From positions 1-9,432 of the forward strand of contig NZ_LFEK01000068.1 of NCBI RefSeq assembly GCF_001039265.1: a stretch of 9,432 nt of DNA, in the 5' to 3' direction. The stretch is from Synechococcus sp. GFB01 (GTDB lineage: Bacteria; Cyanobacteriota; Cyanobacteriia; PCC-6307; Cyanobiaceae). Under the pieces are notes generated by a model. That model had not been told where the DNA came from, ran no database searches, and was given only the letters and a program-made list of their open reading frames with translations. Shown here in pieces: positions 1 through 7,677 of this stretch (the first letter of the stretch is position 1; every line of letters begins with the position of its first letter). Made by a program: the position numbers and the translations under genes.

Positions 1-122
1 GCGTCCGCACCGATATGACGGTACAGCTCGGTCATGAAGCTCTGGCAGAGCGCATGATCTCGCGCGTGCTCTTGCCCTTGGGGTTGAAGTTCGATCCGCC
101 CTTGCCGCCGCCCATCGGCAGT
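1..122 (-). pseudogene. gdhA: Glutamate dehydrogenase (NADP type) internal fragment, frameshifted
   Basis: Read on the minus strand, this stretch encodes L-P-M-G-G-G-K-G-G-S-N-F-N-P-K-G-K-S, then E-I-M-R and, one base out of phase, C-Q-S-F-M-T-E-L-Y-R-H-I-G-A-D. This is the well-known substrate-binding part of hexameric glutamate dehydrogenase, which interconverts glutamate with 2-oxoglutarate and ammonium; the glycine-rich loop carries a conserved lysine that contacts the substrate. Only about 40 internal codons are present: the gene runs off the left edge and its 5' part is absent. One base, the third of an expected Phe codon TTC, is missing near 48-50, shifting the frame. At about 122 the fragment is joined directly to mtnA in the same orientation. 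The family assignment is secure; whether the junction exists in the genome is doubtful. Confidence 0.85.
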
Positions 123-801
123 CCACGATCACGGTGTGCGGCACCTCCTCGCGCCCCAGCTCCCAGGCGGTGAGCGAGGCGCCCTGATTGCGCGGCCGCG
201 TCTCATCCACCCACACATGGATGTGGAGCCCGGCGCGGTGGGCCTTGTAGATCGGCGCCAGGGCCGTGCCCCAGTCCACCGTGGCGAGCCAGCCGGCGTT
301 GCAGTGGGTGAGCACTCTCAGGGGCTCGTGCTGCCGTTCGGCCGGCCGCGCCGCCGCCAGCTCCTGGAAGAGCGCCAGGCCATGCTCTCCGATCGCCTCG
401 CACATGGCCACGTCTTCGTCGGCGATGGCGGCGGCTTCACGCTTCGCGGCCTCGGCCCGCTGCTCCGGCGGCAGCGGAGCCACCCGATCGCGCACCCGCT
501 CCAGGGCCCAGCGCAGGTTCACCGCCGTGGGCCGGGTGGCGTTGAGCCGCTCGAAGGCCGCCGCCAGGGATGCATCGGAGGGATCCACCTGCAGCGCCAG
601 CATCAGGCCATAGGCGCCGGTCACGCCGATCAGCGGCGCACCGCGCACCACCATCATGCGGATCGCCTCGGCCGCCTCCTCGCAGCTGGCCAGCGTGCGG
701 GTGGTGAAGCGATGCGGCAGCAGGGTCTGGTCGATCACGCCCACCGAGCGGCCATCCGGCTCCAGCCAGATGGTGCGCCAGGCCCTGCCGTCGATGTTCA
801 T
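122..801 (-). CDS. mtnA: S-methyl-5-thioribose-1-phosphate isomerase, C-terminus missing
   Basis: MtnA converts methylthioribose 1-phosphate to methylthioribulose 1-phosphate in the cytosolic methionine salvage pathway. The frame from ATG at 801 is intact for 227 codons. It shows the V-R-G-A-P-L-I-G segment near the N-terminus, the catalytic-cysteine motif T-H-C-N-A-G (Cys167), then W-V-D-E-T-R-P-R and T-A-W-E-L-G ahead of P-H-T-V-I-V-D (Asp227). Family members are about 330-380 residues, so roughly the last third is lost, including the region with the second catalytic residue, an aspartate in a G-A/T-D-R motif. After Asp227 the frame stays open to the window edge, but only by reading gdhA sequence in the wrong phase. 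An in-frame ATG at 831 is an alternative start; 801 fits the family N-terminus better. The gene lies 47 nt behind the DUF1543 gene on the same strand, so they may share a transcript. Confidence 0.88.
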
Positions 802-848
802 GGGTGCCCAGGTCTCTCTGGAGCCGATCATCTCCGCTGGCCGTTCCG

Positions 849-1388
849 TCAGATCGGCCGGTAGCCGAACCAGTCGGGCACCTGGCTCTGGCTCCAGCCC
901 TGGGGATGGGGCTCCAGCTGCACGTGCCAGCGCTCGCCGCCCAGCAGCTCCAGCTGCTCGATCGCCAGGCACTCGTCCACGGCGGCCAGATCATCCTTGT
1001 GCTGCTGCACGGTGCCCCGCAACCACTGGCGCCTGGCTGCCGCCTTGGCCGCCTCGGCCGAGCGGGCAACCACCAGGCCGAAGTGGTGCAGCTCGGCGAG
1101 GCAGTCGGGACGGTAGGCGCCCAGGTTCACGAACCACAGCCGCTCGGGCCGGGGCGCCGGGACCTCGCGCCCCAGGCGAACCGCGAAGCCATCGATCACC
1201 CGCACCGCCATGAAGCTGTCCAGGTGGAGGCCCTCACGCCGGCCGAACCACTGCCGCCGCAACTCCGGCAGGGTGTCCTCGATCGACTGGCCCGCCACGA
1301 AGCGCACATCGTGCAGCTCGATGCGGCAGCCCCGGGTGCGCCCCCCGAGCACCACCAGGAACAGCTGGGGATCTGCGCCAGAGTTCAT
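849..1388 (-). CDS. DUF1543 protein with two tandem repeats
   Basis: This 179-aa protein has no known function. I recognise it as DUF1543 from V-V-L-G-G-R-T followed by E-L-H-D-V-R-F and R-R-Q-W-F-G-R. It is a tandem duplication. Residues about 9-62 and 84-137 align without gaps at a constant offset of 75, matching Cys21/Cys96, E-L-H 24-26/99-101, R-R-Q-W 44-47/119-122, His55/His130 and Asp57/Asp132. I see no signal peptide or membrane segment, so it is probably cytosolic. ATG 1388 (M-N-S-G-A-D-P-Q) is preferred because it sits just before the first repeat; ATGs at 1400 and 1445 are in frame but would overlap the divergent methyltransferase start. mtnA follows 47 nt downstream. The recurring C-x2-E-L-H and H-x-D positions could bind a metal, but that is a guess. 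Confidence 0.85.
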   Translation of the reverse strand: MNSGADPQLFLVVLGGRTRGCRIELHDVRFVAGQSIEDTLPELRRQWFGRREGLHLDSFMAVRVIDGFAVRLGREVPAPRPERLWFVNLGAYRPDCLAELHHFGLVVARSAEAAKAAARRQWLRGTVQQHKDDLAAVDECLAIEQLELLGGERWHVQLEPHPQGWSQSQVPDWFGYRPI

Positions 1389-1407
1389 GGCCGGAATCAT
1401 CGGGCCG

Positions 1408-2114
1408 ATGGGGATCTTGACGCTCTTTGAGCAGCAATGGGCCACCTACCGCGCCGTGGTGGAGCACGACCTGATGGAGCACCGGGCCCTGGGCGAGGCC
1501 ACTGCTGCCGCGATCGGCTCCTGGCTGGACCGGCGCCCCGCCGGGGCCGCCTCGCCCCGCCTGGTCGATCTGGGCTGCGGCGACCTGGCCCGCTCGCGCC
1601 GCTGCTGCGCCGTCTGCCGCTGGAGTCCTACACGGCGGTGGATCTGGCCGGAGCCGTGCTGGGCATGGCCCGGGTCACGCTCGGGCCGGTGCCCTATCCC
1701 AGCACTGGCGGGAGGCGGATCTGCTGGCCTGGATCCAGCAGGCAGGGGAGCCGATCGACCTGCTGCATGCGGCCTTCTCCATCCACCATCTCAGCGACCC
1801 TGAGAAGGTTGCCTTCCTGCAGGCAGCCCGCCGGCGCATCAGCCGGATGGCCTGTTCCTCTGGGCCGACGTGTTCCGCGAACCTGGGGAGCCGCTGGAAC
1901 CCTACCGCCAGCGCTATGCCGCACGGGTGCGGGAGGGTTGGCAGCCACTCAGCGGCGAGCAGCGGGAGCAGGTGATCACCCACCTCTGCGGCTTCGATCA
2001 GCCTGCCGACGCCGCCGCCATTCAGGCGGTAGCCGAGGCGCCGGCTGGCGCTGGCGCTGGGCTTGGCAGGGCCGGCACCGGGCCGAGGCCCTGGCCGTGC
2101 TCACACCAGCCTGA
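1408..2114 (+). pseudogene. Class I SAM-dependent methyltransferase, four frameshifts
   Basis: Restoring one base at each of four places gives a continuous 236-aa protein. The pieces are M-G-I-L-T-L-F-E-Q-Q-W to the SAM-binding motif L-V-D-L-G-C-G-D-L (about residues 52-60), then L-E-S-Y-T-A-V-D-L-A-G (strand 2 with its acidic residue), then I-D-L-L-H-A-A-F-S-I-H-H-L-S-D, then F-L-W-A-D-V-F-R-E-P-G, ending at TGA 2112-2114. Missing bases lie near 1588-1591, 1703-1704, 1843-1844 and 2040-2041; three are best repaired by a C and one by a G. The fold indicates an AdoMet-dependent methyltransferase, but the substrate cannot be told. The start (ATG 1408) is 19 nt from the divergent DUF1543 start, and the stop is 3 nt from the L,D-transpeptidase stop. 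Four deletions with otherwise preserved coding point to sequencing error or a very young pseudogene. Confidence 0.75.
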
Positions 2115-2117
2115 GGC

Positions 2118-2513
2118 TCAGGGCTGGATCCGCACCGGCGTACCGACCGCCGTGCGCTCGAACAGCCAGCGGGCGGTGGCACGGCTGAGACGGATGCAGC
2201 CGCGGCTGCGAGGCACTCCGAAGCACTGACCGCTGTTCTCCTGCCAGGGCGCCGGGTGCAGACAGTAGCGGTCGGCGCCGAGTCCACCACCGCCCAGGCA
2301 CATCACATCGGGCACCGCCGGGGTGCGGTAGTCGCTCCCCACCAGAGGCGTGCTGGCGTACTTGGTCATGATCCGAAACTCCCCCACCGGCGTGGGGGAG
2401 GCCGTCAGGCCGGTGGAGACCAGGGCGGCATAGATCGGCCGGGGGCCGCTTGCGTAGGCGTAGAGCCGCTGTTCGGAGAGATCGATCAGCAGCAGGGTGA
2501 TCAGCTCCAGCAT
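2118..2513 (-). CDS. L,D-transpeptidase (YkuD domain), small
   Basis: This 131-aa protein is little more than one YkuD domain. YkuD enzymes form or exchange peptide cross-links in peptidoglycan using an active-site cysteine. It opens with the L-I-D-L-S-E-Q-R-L-Y strand, has S-T-G and T-P-V-G-E-F typical of the fold, and ends with the active-site block: His86, sixteen residues, then S-R-G-C-I-R-L (Ser103, Cys106). The usual S-H-G-C is S-R-G-C here. The motif histidine replaced is not the catalytic base in characterised homologues, so activity is plausible. I see no signal peptide or transmembrane anchor, odd for a periplasmic enzyme; a start further upstream would run into the sufS end. It starts 11 nt after the sufS stop and is probably on the suf transcript. 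It converges with the methyltransferase, 3 nt between stops. Confidence 0.9.
   Translation of the reverse strand: MLELITLLLIDLSEQRLYAYASGPRPIYAALVSTGLTASPTPVGEFRIMTKYASTPLVGSDYRTPAVPDVMCLGGGGLGADRYCLHPAPWQENSGQCFGVPRSRGCIRLSRATARWLFERTAVGTPVRIQP
2379..2400. other. Perfect 9-bp hairpin inside the L,D-transpeptidase gene
   Basis: The arms CTCCCCCAC (2379-2387) and GTGGGGGAG (2392-2400) are exact reverse complements around a 4-base centre (CGGC on the plus strand). On the minus-strand transcript the hairpin falls over codons for S-P-T-P-V-G-E and is followed by only three U residues, so it is not a standard intrinsic terminator. It may be a by-product of codon choice in a conserved protein motif. 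Confidence 0.45.
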
Positions 2514-2524
2514 GGACGCTGGAG

Positions 2525-3835
2525 CTAGCTGTGCTCCCGCAGGAAGGTGATCGTGCCCTTCAGTTCCTCCGCGAAGCGATCGATCTCCTCCGGGGTTGTG
2601 GTGAAGCCGAGGCTGGCGCGTGCCGAGCCGGAGATCCCGTAGAGGCGGTGCAGGGGCTGGGTGCAGTGGTGACCGCTGCGGATGCAGATGCCGGCCGAAT
2701 CCAGCAGAGCGGCAATGTCATTGGCGTGCAGGCCATCCACGGTGAAGGAGGCCAGGGCGCCGCGGTCGGGCTGCTGCTCGGGGGTGGGCCCGAGGATGCG
2801 CACACCCTCGATCGCCTGCAGGCGATCGAACAGCTGGCGGGTGAGCATCTGCTCCCAGGCGTGGATGCGATCGAGCCCGAGAGCGCTGAGGTAGTCGAGC
2901 GCGGCACCCATGCCGATCGCCTCACCGATGGCCGGTGTGCCGGCCTCGAACTTGTGGGGCAGTTCGGCCCAGCTGCTGTGATCCAGATACACATCCTGGA
3001 TCATCTCGCCGCCGCCCAGGAAGGGGGGCATCGCCTCCAGCAATGCCTCCCGCGCCCAGAGGAAACCCATCCCGGTGGGGCCGCAAAGCTTGTGGGAGCT
3101 GCCCACGAGGAAGTCGGCCCCGAGCGCGGCCACGTTCACGGGCAGATGGGGCAGGCTCTGGCAGGCATCCACCAGCAGCAGGGCTCCGGCGGCGTGCGCC
3201 AGGGGAGCGATCCGCGCGATCGGGTTGAGGCAGCCGAGCGTGTTGCTCACCTGCACCAGGCTCACGAGCCTGGTGCGCTCCGACAGCTGCCGGCGCAGGT
3301 CGTCGAGATCCAGCTCGCCGGTCTCGGTGAGGCCCACATGGCGAAGCACGCAGCCGGTGCGCGCCGCCAGCAGCTGCCAGGGCACCAGGTTGGAGTGGTG
3401 CTCCATCACCGAGAGCAGGACCTCGTCACCGGCGCGCAGATTGGCCTCGCCCCAACTGCGCGCCACCAGGTTGATCGCCTCGCTGGCGTTGCGGGTGAAC
3501 ACGATCTCGCGCGGGCTGGCCGCCCCCACGAACGCCGCCGCCTTGACCCGCGCACCCTCGAAGGCATCGGTGGCCCGTGCACTCAGCTGATGGGCACCGC
3601 GGTGCACGTTGGCGTTGTCGTGCTCGTAGTAGTGCCGCATCACCTCGAGCACCTGGCGGGGCTTCTGGCTGGTGGCGGCGTGATCCAGATAGATCAGCGG
3701 CTGGCCCAGGCAGGCCGTCTGGGCCAGCAGAGGGAAATCGGGCCTCGTCAGGGCAGCCAGGTTCTCGGGCTCAGCCGCAACGGGCGGCGTTGCCGGCACG
3801 GCCAGGGCTGAATCGAGGGCTGGAGACGCTGTCAT
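2525..3835 (-). CDS. sufS: Cysteine desulfurase SufS
   Basis: SufS is the PLP-dependent group II cysteine desulfurase that removes sulfur from L-cysteine as an enzyme persulfide and feeds it to the SufBCD scaffold. The 436-aa product shows Y-L-D-H-A-A-T-S-Q-K-P near residue 50, V-H-R-G-A-H, M-E-H-H-S-N-L-V-P-W, the cofactor region V-D-A-C-Q-S with the PLP lysine in S-S-H-K-L-C-G-P-T-G (Lys249), and the catalytic cysteine in R-S-G-H-H-C-T-Q-P (Cys391). The first 25 or so residues are Ala/Pro-rich and longer than in E. coli SufS, as often seen in cyanobacteria. ATG 3835 lies 5 nt after the sufD stop, so the two are co-transcribed. No sufE or sufU sulfur-transfer partner is in the window. The frame is clean from start to TAG. 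Confidence 0.97.
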   Translation of the reverse strand: MTASPALDSALAVPATPPVAAEPENLAALTRPDFPLLAQTACLGQPLIYLDHAATSQKPRQVLEVMRHYYEHDNANVHRGAHQLSARATDAFEGARVKAAAFVGAASPREIVFTRNASEAINLVARSWGEANLRAGDEVLLSVMEHHSNLVPWQLLAARTGCVLRHVGLTETGELDLDDLRRQLSERTRLVSLVQVSNTLGCLNPIARIAPLAHAAGALLLVDACQSLPHLPVNVAALGADFLVGSSHKLCGPTGMGFLWAREALLEAMPPFLGGGEMIQDVYLDHSSWAELPHKFEAGTPAIGEAIGMGAALDYLSALGLDRIHAWEQMLTRQLFDRLQAIEGVRILGPTPEQQPDRGALASFTVDGLHANDIAALLDSAGICIRSGHHCTQPLHRLYGISGSARASLGFTTTPEEIDRFAEELKGTITFLREHS

Positions 3836-3840
3836 GGCGA

Positions 3841-4976
3841 TCAGTGCTCCGCCAGGAGCCGCTCAAGGGGCCGGTGGGGCAGCGCGGCGACGGGCAGCTC
3901 GCGCAGCACCTCCTCACAGAAGGCGCGCTGCAGCAGCTGGGCGGCCTGGGCGGCGGCGATGCCACGGCTGCGCAGATAGAAGAGTTCGTCGGTCCGCAGG
4001 CGGCTCACGGTGGCTCCATGGGCACACTTCACGTCGTCGGCCACGATCTCGAGCTCGGGCTTGGTGTCGATCCTGGCGCGATCGGAGAGCAGCAGGTTGC
4101 GGCTGAGCTGGGCGGCGTTGGTGCGCTGGGCGGCACGGGGCACCTGCACGGCGCCGTTGAACACGCTGCGGGCCTGGTCATCGGCCACGGCCTTGTGCAG
4201 CTGGTCGAGCTCGCCATCCGGGCCCTCGAAGCACACGAAGCTGTGCGTATCGGCCACCTGGCGATCGCGACAGACCTGCAGGCCACGCAGTCGGGTGAAT
4301 GCGGCTCCCTGCCGCTGCAGGATGCGCGGCTCCTGGCGGGCCAGGGCCCAGCCGCCGCACACGGCCGTGTGCTCCAGACGGCTGCCGCTCTCCTGGAGCA
4401 CGGCGGTGTGCTGAAGCAGACACGCCTGAGGATGGCCCAGTCCCAGGCTGCCGAGCTTCAGGCTGGCGCCAGGCTCGAGGATCACCTCGGTCACCAGGCT
4501 GAGGCCGTTGGCAGCGCTGGAGCAGGGCCGCAGCAGCAACTCCAGGCTGGAGCCGGCCTCGAGCACCAGCAGCAGCCGGAAGGCCGCCAGGCCGGCGGCG
4601 GCACCGGCGTCGAGAGCAAGCTCGAGCGGCGCGGCTGCGCCGCTCACCCGCAGCGCCAGCAGGGCAGGCCCCGCTCCGGCGTTGAGCCGCACGGGCCAGT
4701 GGTCGGCACTGGCGGTGGCCGCCAGTGCCTGGCCGAGCCAGGGGCCCGCCTCAGCTGCGCCGAGGCGTTGCACACCGGCGGGCAGGCTGATCAGGGCAAG
4801 CGGATCGGCGCCATCCAGCAGCCTCGGTTCCAGGGTCGTCAGGGCGCCCAGATCGGTGAAGCGCCAGTCCTCATGGCGGCGGCCGGGCAGGGGCGCACCG
4901 GCGAGATCGACCAGCCATGCGGCAGAGCCGGGCCCAGGCGCGGCTGCAGCCGGAGCAGCGGCAGGAGCGGCCACCA

Positions 4977-4977
<1 letters not shown>
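3841..4977 (-). CDS. sufD: Fe-S cluster assembly protein SufD
   Basis: SufD pairs with SufB on a SufC dimer to form the SufBC2D scaffold, where new Fe-S clusters are assembled; it is required for iron entry. The 378-aa product has an Ala/Pro-rich leader, the N-terminal H-E-D-W-R-F-T-D motif near residue 37, a long beta-helix middle part, and the C-terminal core I-D-T-K-P-E-L-E-I-V-A-D-D-V-K-C-A-H-G. His320 in that core matches the SufD histidine that contributes to nascent cluster formation. The family tail F-Y-L-R-S-R-G-I is also present. ATG 4977 overlaps the sufC stop by one base (TGATG), implying translational coupling, and sufS follows 5 nt after the stop. The middle of the protein is rich in Ala, Leu and Gly and little conserved, as usual for SufD. 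Confidence 0.96.
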
Positions 4978-5786
<809 letters not shown>

Positions 5787-5843
5787 AGGGGAAGAACGGG
5801 GAAGCGGGGAGAAAGGGGGAGACGAACCGGGGACAGGTGGGGG
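5787..5843 (+). other. G-tract cluster between sufB and sufC, possible G-quadruplex
   Basis: The plus strand carries six runs of four or five G in 56 bases: 5788-5791, 5798-5801, 5806-5809, 5815-5819, 5829-5832 and 5839-5843. Spacers are 6, 4, 5, 9 and 6 bases and mostly purine. This meets the usual pattern for a four-tetrad G-quadruplex on the strand that is template for suf transcription; the mRNA copy is C/U-rich. It fills the whole sufB-sufC gap. The composition is a direct observation; folding and any effect on expression are inference. Confidence 0.6.
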
Positions 5844-7283
5844 TCAGCCCACCGACCCCTCCAGCTTGAGCGCGAGGAGCTTGTCGGCCTCGGCCGCGAA
5901 TTCCATCGGCAGCTGGTTGAACACATCGCGGCAGAAGCCGCTGACCATCATCGAGACCGCCTCCTCGAAGCCGATGCCACGACTCTGCAGATAGAAGAGC
6001 TGATCTTCTGAGATGCGGCAGGTGCTGGCCTCGTGCTCCACGGCCGCATCAGGCTGCTGGGAGCGGATGTAGGGATAGGTGTTGGCTGCGGCCTGATCGC
6101 CGATCAGCATCGAATCACATTGGCTGTAGTTGCGGGCACCCACGGCCTTAGGGCCGATCTGCACGAGTCCGCGATAGCTGTTGCTGGAGTGGCCGGCGCT
6201 GATGCCTTTGCTCACGATGGTGGAGCGGCTGCGCGGGCCCACGTGAATCATCTTGGTGCCGGTATCAGCCTGTTGACGATTGTTGGTGAGGGCCACGGAA
6301 TAGAATTCACCCACCGAATCGGCACCCTGTAGCACGCAACTGGGATATTTCCAGGTGATCGCCGAGCCGGTTTCCACCTGAGTCCAGCTGATCTTGCTGC
6401 GATCGCCGCGGCAGTGGCCACGCTTGGTCACGAAGTTGTAGATCCCGCCCACACCGTGCTCATCGCCGGCATACCAGTTCTGCACCGTTGAATACTTGAT
6501 CGACGCATCATCGAGAGCCACCAGCTCCACCACCGCCGCATGCAGCTGGTTGATGTCGAACATCGGGGCGGTGCAGCCCTCCAGGTAACTCACCGAAGCG
6601 CCTTCCTCGGCCACGATCAAGGTGCGCTCGAACTGGCCGGTGTCGCCGGAATTGATGCGGAAGTAGGTGGAGAGTTCCATCGGGCAGGCCACCCCCTTCG
6701 GGATGAACACGAAGGAGCCATCGCTGAACACGGCCGAATTGAGCGCAGCGAAGAAGTTGTCGTTGCTGGGCACAACCGTGCCCAGGTACCGCTCGATCAA
6801 CTCCGGGTGCTCCTGCACAGCTTCGCTGATCGAGCAGAAGATCACGCCATGCTCGGCAAGCTGCTCCTTGAAGGTGGTGGCGATCGAGACGCTGTCGAAG
6901 ACCGCATCCACCGCAACGTTGGAGAGACGTTTCTGCTCGCTCAGCGGGATGCCGAGCTTGTCGAAGGTTTCGAGCAGCTTGGGATCCACCTCATCGAGGC
7001 TGGCCTTCTTGGCCTGCTGCCTGGGGGCCGCGTAGTAGATGATGTCCTGGTAATCGATCGGCGGGTAGCCGAGGGCGGCCCAGTCCGGCTCCTGCATCTG
7101 CTGCCACTGGCGGAAGGCCCGCAGGCGGAAGTCGAGCAGGAAGCCCGGCTCATTCTTCTTGCTGGAAATCAGCCGGACCACCTCCTCGCTGAGGCCCTTG
7201 GCGATCTTCTCGGTTTCGATCTCGGTGACGAAGCCGTACTTGTACGGCTGAGAAACCAGATCCCCAACAGTGGCGGTGGACAT
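5844..7283 (-). CDS. sufB: Fe-S cluster assembly protein SufB
   Basis: SufB is the sulfur-accepting scaffold of the SufBC2D complex. The 479-aa product is full length for cyanobacterial SufB and carries no intein. It starts M-S-T-A-T-V-G-D-L at ATG 7283; the frame extends further upstream, but that part is the ftrC 3' end read out of phase. Family blocks seen include [16 protein letters not shown] with Cys237 (matching the SufE-side sulfur acceptor of E. coli SufB), V-S-K-G-I-S-A-G and S-Q-C-D-S-M-L-I-G with Cys389 (matching the cysteine that works with the SufD histidine in cluster formation). The tail F-Y-L-Q-S-R-G-I is shared with SufD. ftrC ends 17 nt upstream and sufC begins 57 nt downstream. 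The frame has no disruption. Confidence 0.98.
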   Translation of the reverse strand: MSTATVGDLVSQPYKYGFVTEIETEKIAKGLSEEVVRLISSKKNEPGFLLDFRLRAFRQWQQMQEPDWAALGYPPIDYQDIIYYAAPRQQAKKASLDEVDPKLLETFDKLGIPLSEQKRLSNVAVDAVFDSVSIATTFKEQLAEHGVIFCSISEAVQEHPELIERYLGTVVPSNDNFFAALNSAVFSDGSFVFIPKGVACPMELSTYFRINSGDTGQFERTLIVAEEGASVSYLEGCTAPMFDINQLHAAVVELVALDDASIKYSTVQNWYAGDEHGVGGIYNFVTKRGHCRGDRSKISWTQVETGSAITWKYPSCVLQGADSVGEFYSVALTNNRQQADTGTKMIHVGPRSRSTIVSKGISAGHSSNSYRGLVQIGPKAVGARNYSQCDSMLIGDQAAANTYPYIRSQQPDAAVEHEASTCRISEDQLFYLQSRGIGFEEAVSMMVSGFCRDVFNQLPMEFAAEADKLLALKLEGSVG

Positions 7284-7300
7284 GACGGATAAGGGCAGGA

Positions 7301-7677
7301 TCAGCCTGCGGTGAGGGCCTTCACTTCCTCGAGGGAGATGGTCTGCTTCTCGCCCCGGAAGGGGTTGTCTTCGGTGAGGAACAGCATGCAGTGGCACTCC
7401 TTACGCTCCCGCATGGCACGCAGGGGCAGTTCCAGAAGGCCTGGGCCACCTCGGCCTGCTTGTCCTCGTAATGGCGGCAGGGGCAGAGCGCACCGCCGAG
7501 TTCGTCCTTGTGGCGTGCCAGACCCTCGAGAACCACGGCGGTCACCCCAGGGTCGCTGCAGAAGTAGGTGCCGGTGCGCTGGGCGTAGGTCTCTGCGAAC
7601 TTGCGGATCACCTCCAGGCTGTCGGAGCTGGGGGCCGAAGGCTGATCGGGACCGTTGGACGCGCTGGTTTCGGACAT
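7301..7677 (-). CDS. ftrC: Ferredoxin-thioredoxin reductase catalytic subunit, one frameshift
   Basis: FtrC uses photosynthetically reduced ferredoxin to reduce thioredoxin through a [4Fe-4S] cluster next to a redox-active disulfide. From ATG 7677 the protein reads F-C-S-D-P-G-V-T and then C-P-C-R-H-Y-E-D-K (Cys65, Cys67) and F-W-N-C-P-C-V-P (Cys84, Cys86). One base, a C of the Pro codon, is then missing near 7415-7416; restoring it gives M-R-E-R-K-E-C-H-C (Cys95, Cys97) and a normal end at TGA 7301-7303. The total is 125 aa with the exact C-P-C-x16-C-P-C-x8-C-H-C pattern. As sequenced, the frame runs on to 7321 without the last cluster ligands. Since the enzyme matters greatly to a phototroph, a sequencing error is likeliest. 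It leads the suf run, 17 nt before sufB and behind the shared sufR region. Confidence 0.9.

Noticed and set aside
5844..7397. A 38-residue longer SufB beginning at 7397
   Set aside because: The extra part is the ftrC 3' end read out of phase; M-S-T-A-T-V at 7283 matches the family start.
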